Both the position numbers and the translations under genes were made by a program. The notes below the pieces were generated by a model. That model did no database searches. It saw nothing but the letters and a program-made list of their open reading frames with translations, and was not told the origin of the DNA. A stretch of DNA of 64,000 nt from Amanita rubescens (Eukaryota > Basidiomycota > Agaricomycetes > Agaricales > Amanitaceae): positions 124,001 through 188,000 of the forward strand of contig WION01000053.1 of assembly GCA_015039365.1 (NCBI GenBank), in the 5' to 3' direction. Positions 48,804-58,128 of the stretch are shown one piece after another (positions within the stretch are counted from its first letter, which is position 1; each line of letters begins with the position of its first letter).

Positions 48804-49461
48804 ATTCTCGATCCGTCATAAATGGGTTTTCTATTTCATCACGATCTCTTTGATTCAAAGAGAAGGGATTATCTTCATCCATAGGACTACGAGGTGAAGG
48901 TGGCCTAGATACATATGGTATCGGAGTTATAGGCCTAGAAGGAACAGGAGTCTCCTCTTTTATTTGTGGAGAGGGAGTACGTCTAAAGGGTTCAGGAGTT
49001 TTACGTTTCTTAAACATATCACTCATTTGACGTTTGAATTGATCTCGTAAACGAGACTGTTTATCAATTCCTTGACCCTTTTTCCAATCATCGCGTTGTC
49101 TACGATAATTGTCACGTCTTTCTTGTTCTCTTTCTTCTCTTTGCCTTCGGATATTATCATCCAAGAAATCTCTTCGACGATCGGCAAATTCATCACCATC
49201 GTCATCATCGTTTGAATCATCAGAAGGGTCTGATTGCTGTCTATCAGGAGATGCACCCCTTCGATCCAAACCGGGTGAGCGTCTTCTGCTCGGAGAACGT
49301 CTACGGTTCTCTGGGAGTAAGTCATCTAAATCCAAATTTTGTGGAGGGCGGTTAGGTTCCTCTTGAGGAATCGCCTCCCAGATCGGACCAAGATCTTCAG
49401 TAATTATATCTGCAGTCTTTCCTTTACGCGGAAACCTGTTTTCAAAGAATGTAGCCTGGGA
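48062..49461. repeat. 700-bp perfect tandem duplication in copia pol
   Basis: 48062-48761 equals 48762-49461; I see no difference. 700 is not a multiple of 3, so the upstream frame (48742-49491) runs out after RDRFRE into a short alien tail, and the downstream frame restarts at the junction. Confidence 0.9.
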
Positions 49462-49622
49462 GGATATGACCAGTGTGTTTGTCGACGTCATGAACCTATA
49501 GCCTTTGGTTCCTGATTCATATCCTACAAAAGTGCATAAAACGGATTTTTCGGACAGCTTATCCGGTCTCCGTTGATCAGGGATAAATACCCAGGCTTCA
49601 CATCCAAATACTCGAAAGTATG
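48742..49622 (-). pseudogene. copia integrase C-terminal part and linker, truncated
   Basis: From the gypsy insertion point the frame reads FRVFGCEAWVFIPD, FVGYESGTKGYRF (end of the copia integrase), ATFFENRFP, then the Arg/Ser/Asp linker, ending at the duplication. It continues the integrase of 57773-58128 exactly, with the gypsy element and its target duplication between. Confidence 0.85.
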
Positions 49623-50074
49623 TGTTACGAACTCGTTAATCTCAACCTAAGTTGCAACGGCAACTCTAGTCACGATTACAAGTCTTAAGTCAAACGTTAA
49701 GATTATAAGTTCGATACTAAGTCAAGACGTTGACTTAGGATCTGAGGACGATTGTGGTAGATGAGTTTAAGAGCAAGGTTATATTGCCAGACGACAATAA
49801 ACAGCTAAGTCGAACTTAAGGTTCGACTCTAGAATACATGCGGTCTTTATACTAGCAAGTACAAGAGAACGTACTAATTAGTGAACAAGTGTAAGTACGA
49901 ATGTAGGTATAAGGACGGCGTCATATGTGGAACAAGGGATGGTATATGTAAGTAAACGAGTTAGTCCGTATGAATCGAGCATAAGGGGAATGACGAGTAA
50001 GGTATGCATAAAGAAATAAACATGTCCGACGTATCATGTAAGCATAATGCGGGAGTCCGTACCGTGTTGTAACA
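49623..50074 (-). repeat. gypsy 3' LTR
   Basis: 452 bp, TGTTAC at one end and GTAACA at the other. By eye the same as 57316-57767. It contains the self-primer sequence (49805-49817), a TATAAA box, and a 9-bp stem-loop CTAAGTCAA/TTGACTTAG. Confidence 0.95.
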
Positions 50075-50114
50075 CTAGCTCTCCCCTACGTTGTTGACCG
50101 CAACAACAAAACGT

Positions 50115-51872
50115 TCAAGTGTTCATGTTGTGCATGGCGTCGTCGTCGTGCTGATAGCCGTAGTCGCCGTAAAGATCGCAGGCGTCGTCGTCGGCTCCGT
50201 CGCACTGTCGTCCGTTGACGCATGCCTGACACTGTGACGCGTGGTGTGCCTTCTTCTTTCCCTTCTTCTTCGGCTGATGAGGGCGGCGGCTAGTGGAAGC
50301 GGGGGTATTGGCGGCATCTGTGGTAATTCGAGAACGTCCTTTCTTCTTAGTGGAAGGACCGGGTGTCGGATCGCGTCGGCGCGTGGGAGCGCGTGGAGGT
50401 AGAGTAGACATAGGAGGAATTGCAATAGCAAGATGATGATCCTCAGAGGCATGTTGACCTCGGCAGTGGATGCAGCGGTTGTAACGATGAGGGTGTTGGT
50501 TGGCGGCATTGGTCATACTGCGGGTCGTAGGTCGTCGAGCAGGCGGAGTGTCGTGTCGTCGAGTAGTGGGGACAGGAATATTCCAGACTCCGTGGCGAAT
50601 AACGGTGGTGGTTGGGGGTGATGCGGATCGAGGAGGAGGAGGAGCCTTCTTATCTCGTTTCGGTTCTTCCTCAATGAGATCGCCTGTTGTACGGATTCGG
50701 CGATGAAGATCGAGATCGCTGATCGCATTATTGATCTGCGCAATGTGGTCGCTAGTGAGTTGATGCAAGGGAACTCCATCTGCGAATTCGGCTGTTGTCC
50801 ATTCTGTGTCTCCTTGGATACTGGACAAGAGGTCTCGGATCTTTCCGGTGAGGCACCAGATTTCTCTCGATTTACGATCTGTCTCCATAATGCATCTAGT
50901 TGCTCGGTGTCGGTCGGGTGTAGCTTCGGTAGCGCGAAACCAATGGTTGACAGCGATGCGGTTATTCTGATCGTGGGGCTGTATTTTTAGTCCAAACCTT
51001 TGATCGTCAATGCCTTCTATAGCTAGGATGATATAGCGCTCGACGTCAGCTGTGAGAAGTCGTCGTAATAGATCTATCGCCAGCTGATCCAGGTTTCCTC
51101 CTTTCGGATGAACGTCTTCCCAGTATAGTGACGTAACGTTTACAAACGTTTCGATTAAATCGGCACAATGATAATTGTACTGATCTCGGGCTTGACCGGC
51201 AAGGGTAGTGGCGGTTCGGAAGTCCATGAGAAGTCGCCAGACTCGAGCTATCCTTTCTTGGTCAAAGACGTCGACTTGTAGTCTAGCGGCGTTACAGATC
51301 AGAGTGACGCGGTCTCTAACCTTGGTGTAAGTAGTAATTCCGTGATAACTGAGATAGAGATCGGGGGTGGTTCGTATGATGGAGCTAGCCATATCGCGGT
51401 TAATCCCATCTGTACCGTGACTCTGGTCGTTGCCTCGAATAGATTCGTTATGAGGTTGAGTCGAAGCGTGACCGGCAGATACCGTCTCTCTATGTAAGGT
51501 AACGCTAATGTCTTCAGCGTTTCTAGGTGGGATCGGTCGGCTATTGCGATCTTCCGTAATTCGTCCAGGTACAGCCAGAGTTTCTGATGTTCCGTGATGG
51601 GTTTCCTGGGTTTCGGTGGGAGTGACCTGGATCGTTTGAGACGAGGTCTGATCGGAAGATCTGTAGGGAACATCAACGAAGTCGTTCGGGTCAGTGTCTT
51701 CTTCGTCGGTGTCGGTGGTATGAAGAACGAGTCGAGGTCGGTAGGGTTCAGTGAGAGTGGTGAGTCGGGTGTCGGTGTTCTCTCCAGCGTAGAATTCAGA
51801 CCAGGGGAAGTGCTGAACGGCGTCGGTGGTGTCGTTTCCATTTTGCATAATAACTTGGTATGTGAATGACAT
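50115..51872 (-). CDS. extra ORF (ORF3) of the gypsy element, unknown
   Basis: 585 residues, intact, in the position of env but with no signal peptide or membrane helix. The N-terminal third is polar and low-complexity. The middle (about residues 160-420) looks globular and helical (YLSYHGITTYTKVRDR, ERIARVWRLLMDF, LIETFVNVTSLYWEDVHP, LAIDLLRRLLTADVERYIIL). The C-terminal third is Pro/Arg-rich with a possible zinc site (CIHCRGQH...DHH), Lys-rich stretches (TKKKGRSR, PKKKGKKKAHH) and a final Cys/Asp part (CQACVNGRQC). It starts one base after the pol stop (TGAaATG), suggesting coupled reinitiation. I cannot name a family. Nucleic-acid binding is a guess from the basic and Cys-His parts. Confidence 0.8.
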   Translation of the reverse strand: MSFTYQVIMQNGNDTTDAVQHFPWSEFYAGENTDTRLTTLTEPYRPRLVLHTTDTDEEDTDPNDFVDVPYRSSDQTSSQTIQVTPTETQETHHGTSETLAVPGRITEDRNSRPIPPRNAEDISVTLHRETVSAGHASTQPHNESIRGNDQSHGTDGINRDMASSIIRTTPDLYLSYHGITTYTKVRDRVTLICNAARLQVDVFDQERIARVWRLLMDFRTATTLAGQARDQYNYHCADLIETFVNVTSLYWEDVHPKGGNLDQLAIDLLRRLLTADVERYIILAIEGIDDQRFGLKIQPHDQNNRIAVNHWFRATEATPDRHRATRCIMETDRKSREIWCLTGKIRDLLSSIQGDTEWTTAEFADGVPLHQLTSDHIAQINNAISDLDLHRRIRTTGDLIEEEPKRDKKAPPPPRSASPPTTTVIRHGVWNIPVPTTRRHDTPPARRPTTRSMTNAANQHPHRYNRCIHCRGQHASEDHHLAIAIPPMSTLPPRAPTRRRDPTPGPSTKKKGRSRITTDAANTPASTSRRPHQPKKKGKKKAHHASQCQACVNGRQCDGADDDACDLYGDYGYQHDDDAMHNMNT

Positions 51873-51873
51873 T

Positions 51874-54800
51874 TCAGAGTTTCCTTCGTCTTTTATATTC
51901 TAGAAGGAGGTCTTCCATATGCGTCAAGTTATTTTCTGGTTCCCATGTGTTTTCGCTGGTGTCATAGCCTTTCCACTTTACTAGGAATTGTAATTTCCCT
52001 CTGAACTTGCGATGTGCAAGCAGTGCTTCTACTTCGTATTCTTTTTCTCCTTCGATCAGATCGGGAGGGGGCCTTGTTTCTGTTATTCCGTGAAAGGAAG
52101 TTTCTTTGAACGGCGTTAGTAAGGCGGCGTGGAATACGTTATGAATTTTCCATTGTCTTGGTAGCATGAGACGATATGTCACTGGTCCTAAGACTTCTTT
52201 GATGGAAAAGGGACCTTCTCGTTTAGGTGCGAGTTTTCTGCTCTGATAAGGAATCTTCAGGTTCCTAGATTCTAACCATACTTTGTCATTGACTTTGAAC
52301 GGTTTAGTCTTTCTCGTTGTTCTTTCCATCATCTTAGCTCGTGCTAGATCATGTGCGGCGAGTGCTTCTTCTCGTGCGCGGAACAGAGAGTTGATGCGGT
52401 TATCGGCGGTTGGTGTATTTGTCTTGTTTGAGACAAGGGGAAGTGCAACCGGGGATGTTCCATACATCAATTGAAAGGGTGATTGTTTCAACGCTTCATG
52501 AGTGCGTGAATTATGCGCGAATTGTGCTATTGGTATCATCTTGTTCCAAGTATCTGGTTCATAGGCACAGAATATTCGCAGATAAGCTTCTAATTCGGCG
52601 TTGTATCGCTCCGTTTGTCCATCAGTTTGTGGATGGAAGGCGGTACTCATTTTATGTTTGATCTTTAATGAGTCCATTATGCCGTTAAAGACATGTGATG
52701 CGAACTGTGGTCCTCGATCGGAGATCATGATGTCGGGTAAACCGAAATTTTTGAATACATTCCGAATGTAGAGGTCGGCGGTTTCGTCGGCGGTGATAGT
52801 TTTATTACAAGGCATGAGAATTACTCCCTTTGTAAGTCCTTGATCGACCACGATAAAGATAGAATCAAAACCGTCACTTATGGGTAGGTCGGTTATGAAA
52901 TCCATGGTTATTTGTTGGAAGGGTCGGTGTGCGTGAGACTTGATTGGCATCAGGGGTGCGGCGGTAGGGTGAGTATTTGATTTCATTTGTTGACATGCCG
53001 TGCATCCGTCAATAAACTGTTTAACCATTTTAGACATTAATGGCCACCAGTAATATTCCTTTAATAAGGCTAGCGTTTTGAAGAAACCGGGGTGTCCGCT
53101 TGTTGGTGATTCATGAAAATCTCTAATAATATCTCGGCGAAGATCGGTGTCAGGAGGGATAAAAGATTTCCCTTTGTATAGGATTAATTCGTTGTCGAGG
53201 GTCCAATCAGAAAGGGCTGTTCGCAAAGGCGGTGTTCCTTTTTCTTTTAGGCATTTCTTGATTGATTGAGCGAATTCATCTTTGACAGTTATTTCTATTG
53301 CTCTGTCACGGAGATCTTCGGCGATCGTGCGAACAAAGAGTTCTTTTGGGAGCATTGTTATTAACTCTTCTGGTTCGTCTTTTGTCATATGATCGGGTCG
53401 GCGGGATAAGGTATCCGCTATTATTAGTTTTGCTCCAGGAACATGCGTTAATTTAATATTAAATCGAGACAAGTCGTTCCACCATCGTGCTTGGCGGTTT
53501 GTAAGACGTTGTGGTTCTCGATAGTAGAGTAGGTTCTTGTGGTCGCAATGAATAATGACAGGGTGTTCTGCTCCTTCAAGCAGGTATCTCCATTCGTTGT
53601 AAAGAGCGTAGTAAATGGCGAATAACTCTCGGTCGTAGATTTGCCATCGTGTTTCAGTCGGTGTTAAAGCGTGGGATAGGTATCCGCATGGGTGTAAGTC
53701 GCCATTGTCATCTTTCTGCATAAGAACTGCTCCGATAGCGCGGTCTGATGCGTCCGTTTGTAGGATGAAAGGTTTATTAACGTCGGGCATCATTAAGACA
53801 GGCGCGGATGTGAAGCGTTCTTTTAATAGATCAAATGCGACTTGGCATTCTGCGGTCCATGTCCATAATTTGTTTTTCTTTGTTAGGTCGTGCAGGGGTC
53901 GTGCAAGATGGGCGAATCCGAAAATAAACCTTCGATAGTAATTTCCGAATCCTAAAAAGGATCTAACTTGTTTAACGGTAGAAGGGGTTGGCCAGTCCCT
54001 GATTCCGGCAAGTTTGATCGGATCCATTTTTATTGTATTTTTGGATATGACGGTGCCTAGAAAATCAACTTCTTTGGCAGCGAATTTACATTTTTCAAGC
54101 TTGAGGTAAAGATCGTGTTTCTGTAATCGTTCAAGTACTTGTTTTGTTCGAATCTCGAGTTCTTCTTTAGTGCGCGCGTGTATTAGCATGTCATCCATGT
54201 AGATGACGAGCCATCCTTTTTCTGTAAAATCCCTAAAATAATCGTCCATCATAGCTTGGAACGTTGCTGGTGAATTTCGTAATCCAAAGAACATGACGTT
54301 AGGTTCAAATAAACCTCGATTGGTGATAAAGGCGGCTTTCCATCTGTCAGATTCTTTGATTTGAACGTTATTATATCCCCAACGGATGTCCAATTTCGTA
54401 AAGTATTCCGAATCCTTGAGTTTAATCATAAGATCGGAGATAAGGGGTAATGGATATGCGTTTGGTTTAGTGTATTCGTTCAAATATCGATAGTCTTGGC
54501 AGGGTCGTAGTTTTTGTGCTTCTTTCTTTTCTACAAAGAAGAAAGGTGATGCCTGCGGCGATTTCGATGGTCTGATGTAGCCTTTTTCAACATGTTCTTT
54601 GATCCATTCATCCAGTGTGTTCTGCTGTTTCGGAGATAAGGGATAGATTTTTCCTCTTTTTGGTATGAAATCATCGCGAAGTTCTATCTGGTGATCCCAA
54701 GATCGGCTTTCCGGGAATCGTTCACTTGCTTTTTTCTCGAATACATCTTTCCATGCCGAGTATTCAGGAGGGAGCGTGTAAACCTCCTCTGTTTGATGGT

Positions 54801-55485
54801 ATTTGTGTTCCATTTGTTGAGCTGGTGTATATCGTGCGATAGTTACTTGGTCGTATTCGTCTTCTGACCAGCTTCCTATATCCTCAAATGTATGCGCGTT
54901 CCATCTGTGATCTGTCGTCTGTGATCCTTTGTGTGACATCAAATATCCGATGACGAGATCTTCTTCCCATTCAGGCATAGCTATTCTGTCAATCTGTTGA
55001 CAGATGCTCCGAAGTGATGCCTTGATTTTGTCCTGTTCAGAGTCTCGGAACTCTAGAGTCTTTTCTCTCCAATTTACGTCAGGGTTATGCTTCTCTAACC
55101 AAGGAAGCCCCAGTATAACCGTTTGTTTTCCTATTGCTGATACGTAAAACCATTCAGTCATGCGTTTTCCGTTCATTTCGAAGGTGATTAGACATTGTTC
55201 ATCAATTTCTCCTTCTTTGTTTATGGTGCCATCGACGTTATAAACTCTAATTGGTCGTAGAGTTTTTCGTTTTCTCCATTTGTGTGCTATCCTTTTGTCG
55301 ATAAATATCCCTTCGGCTCCGCAGTCGACAAGGGCAACGAGGTTTTCAATGTTGTTTTCAGTTTCAACTTTGATAGGGACAGATAATCTTCGTTTCGAAA
55401 TAGATTGTACTGTTACATGAGATATATCGAGAGTTGAATCTGGTGTGTCTGAGACTTCATCCATTGTCATGAGTCCCACTGTCAA
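51874..55485 (-). CDS. gypsy pol: protease, RT, RNase H, integrase, chromodomain
   Basis: About 1,200 residues, uninterrupted. Retroviral-type protease (ALVDCGAEGIFID, with Cys after the catalytic Asp where Ser or Thr is usual), RT (KLRPCQDYRYLNEYT, GLRNSPATFQAMMDDYF, catalytic VIYMDDMLIH), RNase H (LQTDASDRAIGAVL), integrase with HHCC finger (GHPGFFKT... CTACQQM) and DDE core (MDFITDLP, ISDRGPQFAS, FHPQTDGQTERYN), and a C-terminal chromodomain (LQFLVKWKGYDTSENTWEPE), marking a chromovirus. Frame opens at 55485 in -1 relation to gag; the first ATG is 55470. It could be made by a -1 shift at the T run before the gag stop (ATTTTTGA) or by reinitiation. Confidence 0.95.
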   Translation of the reverse strand: MTVGLMTMDEVSDTPDSTLDISHVTVQSISKRRLSVPIKVETENNIENLVALVDCGAEGIFIDKRIAHKWRKRKTLRPIRVYNVDGTINKEGEIDEQCLITFEMNGKRMTEWFYVSAIGKQTVILGLPWLEKHNPDVNWREKTLEFRDSEQDKIKASLRSICQQIDRIAMPEWEEDLVIGYLMSHKGSQTTDHRWNAHTFEDIGSWSEDEYDQVTIARYTPAQQMEHKYHQTEEVYTLPPEYSAWKDVFEKKASERFPESRSWDHQIELRDDFIPKRGKIYPLSPKQQNTLDEWIKEHVEKGYIRPSKSPQASPFFFVEKKEAQKLRPCQDYRYLNEYTKPNAYPLPLISDLMIKLKDSEYFTKLDIRWGYNNVQIKESDRWKAAFITNRGLFEPNVMFFGLRNSPATFQAMMDDYFRDFTEKGWLVIYMDDMLIHARTKEELEIRTKQVLERLQKHDLYLKLEKCKFAAKEVDFLGTVISKNTIKMDPIKLAGIRDWPTPSTVKQVRSFLGFGNYYRRFIFGFAHLARPLHDLTKKNKLWTWTAECQVAFDLLKERFTSAPVLMMPDVNKPFILQTDASDRAIGAVLMQKDDNGDLHPCGYLSHALTPTETRWQIYDRELFAIYYALYNEWRYLLEGAEHPVIIHCDHKNLLYYREPQRLTNRQARWWNDLSRFNIKLTHVPGAKLIIADTLSRRPDHMTKDEPEELITMLPKELFVRTIAEDLRDRAIEITVKDEFAQSIKKCLKEKGTPPLRTALSDWTLDNELILYKGKSFIPPDTDLRRDIIRDFHESPTSGHPGFFKTLALLKEYYWWPLMSKMVKQFIDGCTACQQMKSNTHPTAAPLMPIKSHAHRPFQQITMDFITDLPISDGFDSIFIVVDQGLTKGVILMPCNKTITADETADLYIRNVFKNFGLPDIMISDRGPQFASHVFNGIMDSLKIKHKMSTAFHPQTDGQTERYNAELEAYLRIFCAYEPDTWNKMIPIAQFAHNSRTHEALKQSPFQLMYGTSPVALPLVSNKTNTPTADNRINSLFRAREEALAAHDLARAKMMERTTRKTKPFKVNDKVWLESRNLKIPYQSRKLAPKREGPFSIKEVLGPVTYRLMLPRQWKIHNVFHAALLTPFKETSFHGITETRPPPDLIEGEKEYEVEALLAHRKFRGKLQFLVKWKGYDTSENTWEPENNLTHMEDLLLEYKRRRKL

Positions 55486-57270
55486 AAATCCTCGTTATCA
55501 TCGGCAAGAGATAGTAATAGATCATTCTTTTCGTCGGTTGACATCCCTTTCATCAGCGCTCGGATGTTCTTGGTGTAATTTGGTTTAGACTCTCGGACTT
55601 CTTCTTCTTCCCAATTTCCGTCACCATCATTTGATGTGGCTCGAATGTGACGTTTGGGCGTGAATCCTCTTTTCCTTCCTCCTTTAAATCGGCCTTTCCC
55701 TTTGTTTCTTTTCTTCTTCGGGCATTGCCCTGACATGTGTCCTTTGATTCCGCAGATAAAACATAAACCGTCTTTGATGTAGCGTTCTCTTTCTTCTTTG
55801 GACATAGATCTGATCATGAGTTCTAGTTCTGGGTCTTCTTCTTGTTCTAGAAATTTATGATCGATCTGCATAGCCCATGATTCGTCGTTATGAGAGGATG
55901 ATGAATGACCATTTCCAGATCGGGGGAATAAGCGTATGAACGGGTTCGGATGTTGTCGAGTTTGATAGCAATGTCGTACCAATCTTGTAATGTTTTTGGG
56001 TTCATGAGCATTGCTTTTTCGAACTCGGGTGCTGTAAGTCCTTTTCCGAACATATGGAATGCTGCTTCTCCTTCGATTCCTGCTTTCGTGATTTGTTCCT
56101 TGAACTGATTGACGTAATTAGGCAAGGTCATCTGTTTCTTTCCTTTCATGGACGATCTGTTCTGTAGATTGAGAATTTTCGTGTATGCATTTCCGCTCGG
56201 ATCAACTTCTCCCCAATCTGTCAAGAATGATAGTTTGAATGCTTCCCAGTCATCGAATAAAGCGGGTCTTGTGACGCCTCCTTCAACGGTAGCGCGTGAT
56301 TTTCGTAACTCCGCTAATTTATTCTTTTTCCATTGTCTAGCTCCATCTGAGATTTTGTTCAGGGCAGCAAGGATCTTTAAACGGTCTGTATTCATCCGTT
56401 CAGGATTCATGTCAAAGAAGATTTCAATATCTTCTATGAACGTATTGGCATCCTTTCGCTTCCCCTTAAATTCAGGGAGATCTCCGATGAGACTAGGGGT
56501 TCGTGGGTTGGGTATAGGGTCTGTACTTCCTCCAGACATTCTTGGTGATGGTGGGGGTGATGGATCTCTGCGCGGTGGAGTTGGATCGGGTTTAGGTTCG
56601 TCTACTTCGATTCTGTCAGAGTCAAACGGGTCTTCTTCGTCCTTTTCTTCTTTAGGGTTCGAAGGACCTGGTTCGGGATTGGTCGGTTGTTGGGCAGGTG
56701 TTGGTGTCGTTCCAACTGAAAGGTCACTGAGAAAATCAAGAGATAGATCGGGTTTTTGATCTGTTTCTTCTTCTTTCTCGGATTCACTATCGTTTAGGCC
56801 AAAATTTGCTTTCTTTTTGCCTTTTGTAGTTGTCTGTATGGAAAGGAGAGTTTTCGGTCTTAAGTTTTCCGGTAGAGCATCAACAGTCCCCTTTTATCCA
56901 AGTAGGGGTGTTGAAGTATTCGTTAGGGACAAAGTCTTGTGTCTCGGATGCTATCCAACGTTCTGTGAGGTGATCGAATCTGATGTGTTGTTCCTGAAGA
57001 TATAGATCTGCGAAGTAATAATATGATTCGTTTGGAGGTCTAGTTTCTTTTTGTGGTATCCAGAATTCTTGTTCTTTAACTGGATTCCCTCCTGTATCTT
57101 CCCAGATTCGTTTTGCACCGTTTAGTCTGACGTAGTATCCGTCGAGAACGTAGTTCCCTTTACGATCTCGTGTAGCTCTATTTGGTGGAGCTCTCCAATC
57201 CGTTTTGACAACGTGGCCAGTAACCTACGGGCTGGCTTTCCGGAAGTTCGTCGAAGTGTGTGTTATCAAA
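55482..57270 (-). pseudogene. gypsy gag, interrupted by frame breaks
   Basis: Gag-type capsid region 55847-56539 (LPEFKGKRKDANTFIEDIEIFF, FKLSFLTDWGEVDP) continues in another frame at 55482-55982 with a CCHC knuckle (CFICGIKGHMSGQC) and a basic KGKGRFKGGRKRG stretch. The switch falls at a run of five C near 55917. Upstream of 56539 the frame stays open through an acidic Pro-rich part to about 56905, where it breaks at AAAAGGGG. A further open part (LDGYYVRLNGAKRIWEDTGG) extends to about 57230 and breaks again near the leader. The breaks are single-base and mostly at homopolymer runs. Confidence 0.7.
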
Positions 57271-57300
57271 TGCCAATGAATCGATATTCAGGCTTATTGA

Positions 57301-57313
57301 TAAGTTCGACTTA
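57301..57313 (-). other. gypsy primer-binding site, self-complementary
   Basis: In element sense TAAGTCGAACTTA, starting two bases after the 5' LTR. It is the exact reverse complement of 13 nt inside the LTR (57499-57511), which lie about 30 bp downstream of a TATA box, so at the expected 5' end of the RNA. This is the self-priming arrangement known from Tf1, rather than a tRNA-primed site. Confidence 0.8.
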
Positions 57314-57315
57314 AT

Positions 57316-57767
57316 TGTTACGAACTCGTTAATCTCAACCTAAGTTGCAACGGCAACTCTAGTCACGATTACAAGTCTTAAGTCAAACGTTAAGATTATA
57401 AGTTCGATACTAAGTCAAGACGTTGACTTAGGATCTGAGGACGATTGTGGTAGATGAGTTTAAGAGCAAGGTTATATTGCCAGACGACAATAAACAGCTA
57501 AGTCGAACTTAAGGTTCGACTCTAGAATACATGCGGTCTTTATACTAGCAAGTACAAGAGAACGTACTAATTAGTGAACAAGTGTAAGTACGAATGTAGG
57601 TATAAGGACGGCGTCATATGTGGAACAAGGGATGGTATATGTAAGTAAACGAGTTAGTCCGTATGAATCGAGCATAAGGGGAATGACGAGTAAGGTATGC
57701 ATAAAGAAATAAACATGTCCGACGTATCATGTAAGCATAATGCGGGAGTCCGTACCGTGTTGTAACA
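57316..57767 (-). repeat. gypsy 5' LTR
   Basis: 452 bp, identical by eye to 49623-50074. TATAAA box at 57539-57544 in element sense; predicted RNA start about 57511, with the first 13 nt forming the self-primer. Confidence 0.95.
57539..57544 (-). promoter_or_regulatory. TATA box of the gypsy LTR
   Basis: TATAAA in element sense, 28 bases upstream of the self-primer sequence. A second copy of the promoter exists in the other LTR. Confidence 0.65.
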
Positions 57768-57772
57768 GTATG

Positions 57773-58128
57773 ATACGTCTGGTTTTTTATTAAGAAGATT
57801 TTCCAGAGGGGTCTTCCATTTAGTCCGTTTTAGGGGAGTGCGGTTGTACACATGCACAGCCGTTCTGAATGAGAACTCCCACCAAGATTTCGGACATCCT
57901 GCGTCTAATCGCATAGCCTCAGCTTTGTCTGACAAAGTCTGATTCATGCGTTCAACGCGACCATTTTGTTGTGGGGTGTAAGGAGCTGTCTGTTGATGTT
58001 TAATTCCTTTGGATTTAAGGAATTCTTCAAAGGCTTTATTTACAAATTCCCCCCCTCGATCAGAACGGAGGTGAGAAATAGGTTGTTTAGGATCTACAAA
58101 CTCATGTAAAATATTCTAGAGTTTGATC
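57773..58128 (-). pseudogene. copia integrase core, cut by the gypsy insertion
   Basis: Reads HLRSDRGGEFVNKAFEEFL, YTPQQNGRVERMNQTLSDKA, CPKSWWEFSFRTAVHVYN, LENLLNKKPDVSY (copia DDE core), in +1 relation to the frame of 58102-60573. It ends at the codon for Tyr next to the target duplication. Confidence 0.85.

Larger units (their letters stand above)
49623..57767 (-). mobile_element. Ty3/gypsy chromovirus, nested in the copia element
   Basis: 8,145 bp with two 452-bp LTRs (49623-50074 and 57316-57767) in which I see no difference, flanked by the target duplication GTATG (49618-49622 and 57768-57772). Order in element sense: 5' LTR, self-complementary primer site, gag, pol with protease, RT, RNase H, integrase and chromodomain, an extra ORF, a purine tract (GGGGAGAG), 3' LTR. 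Identical LTRs mean a recent insertion. Pol and the extra ORF are open; gag has several frame breaks. The layout is that of the Tf1/sushi type. Confidence 0.95.

Noticed and set aside
51299..51841. 180-codon minus-strand ORF inside the gypsy ORF3
   Set aside because: A second frame of the same strand in low-complexity coding DNA; no start context or motif supports it.
50115..51872. Envelope-like protein after pol
   Set aside because: No signal peptide, no membrane-spanning helix, and a strongly basic, Pro-rich end; position alone is not enough.
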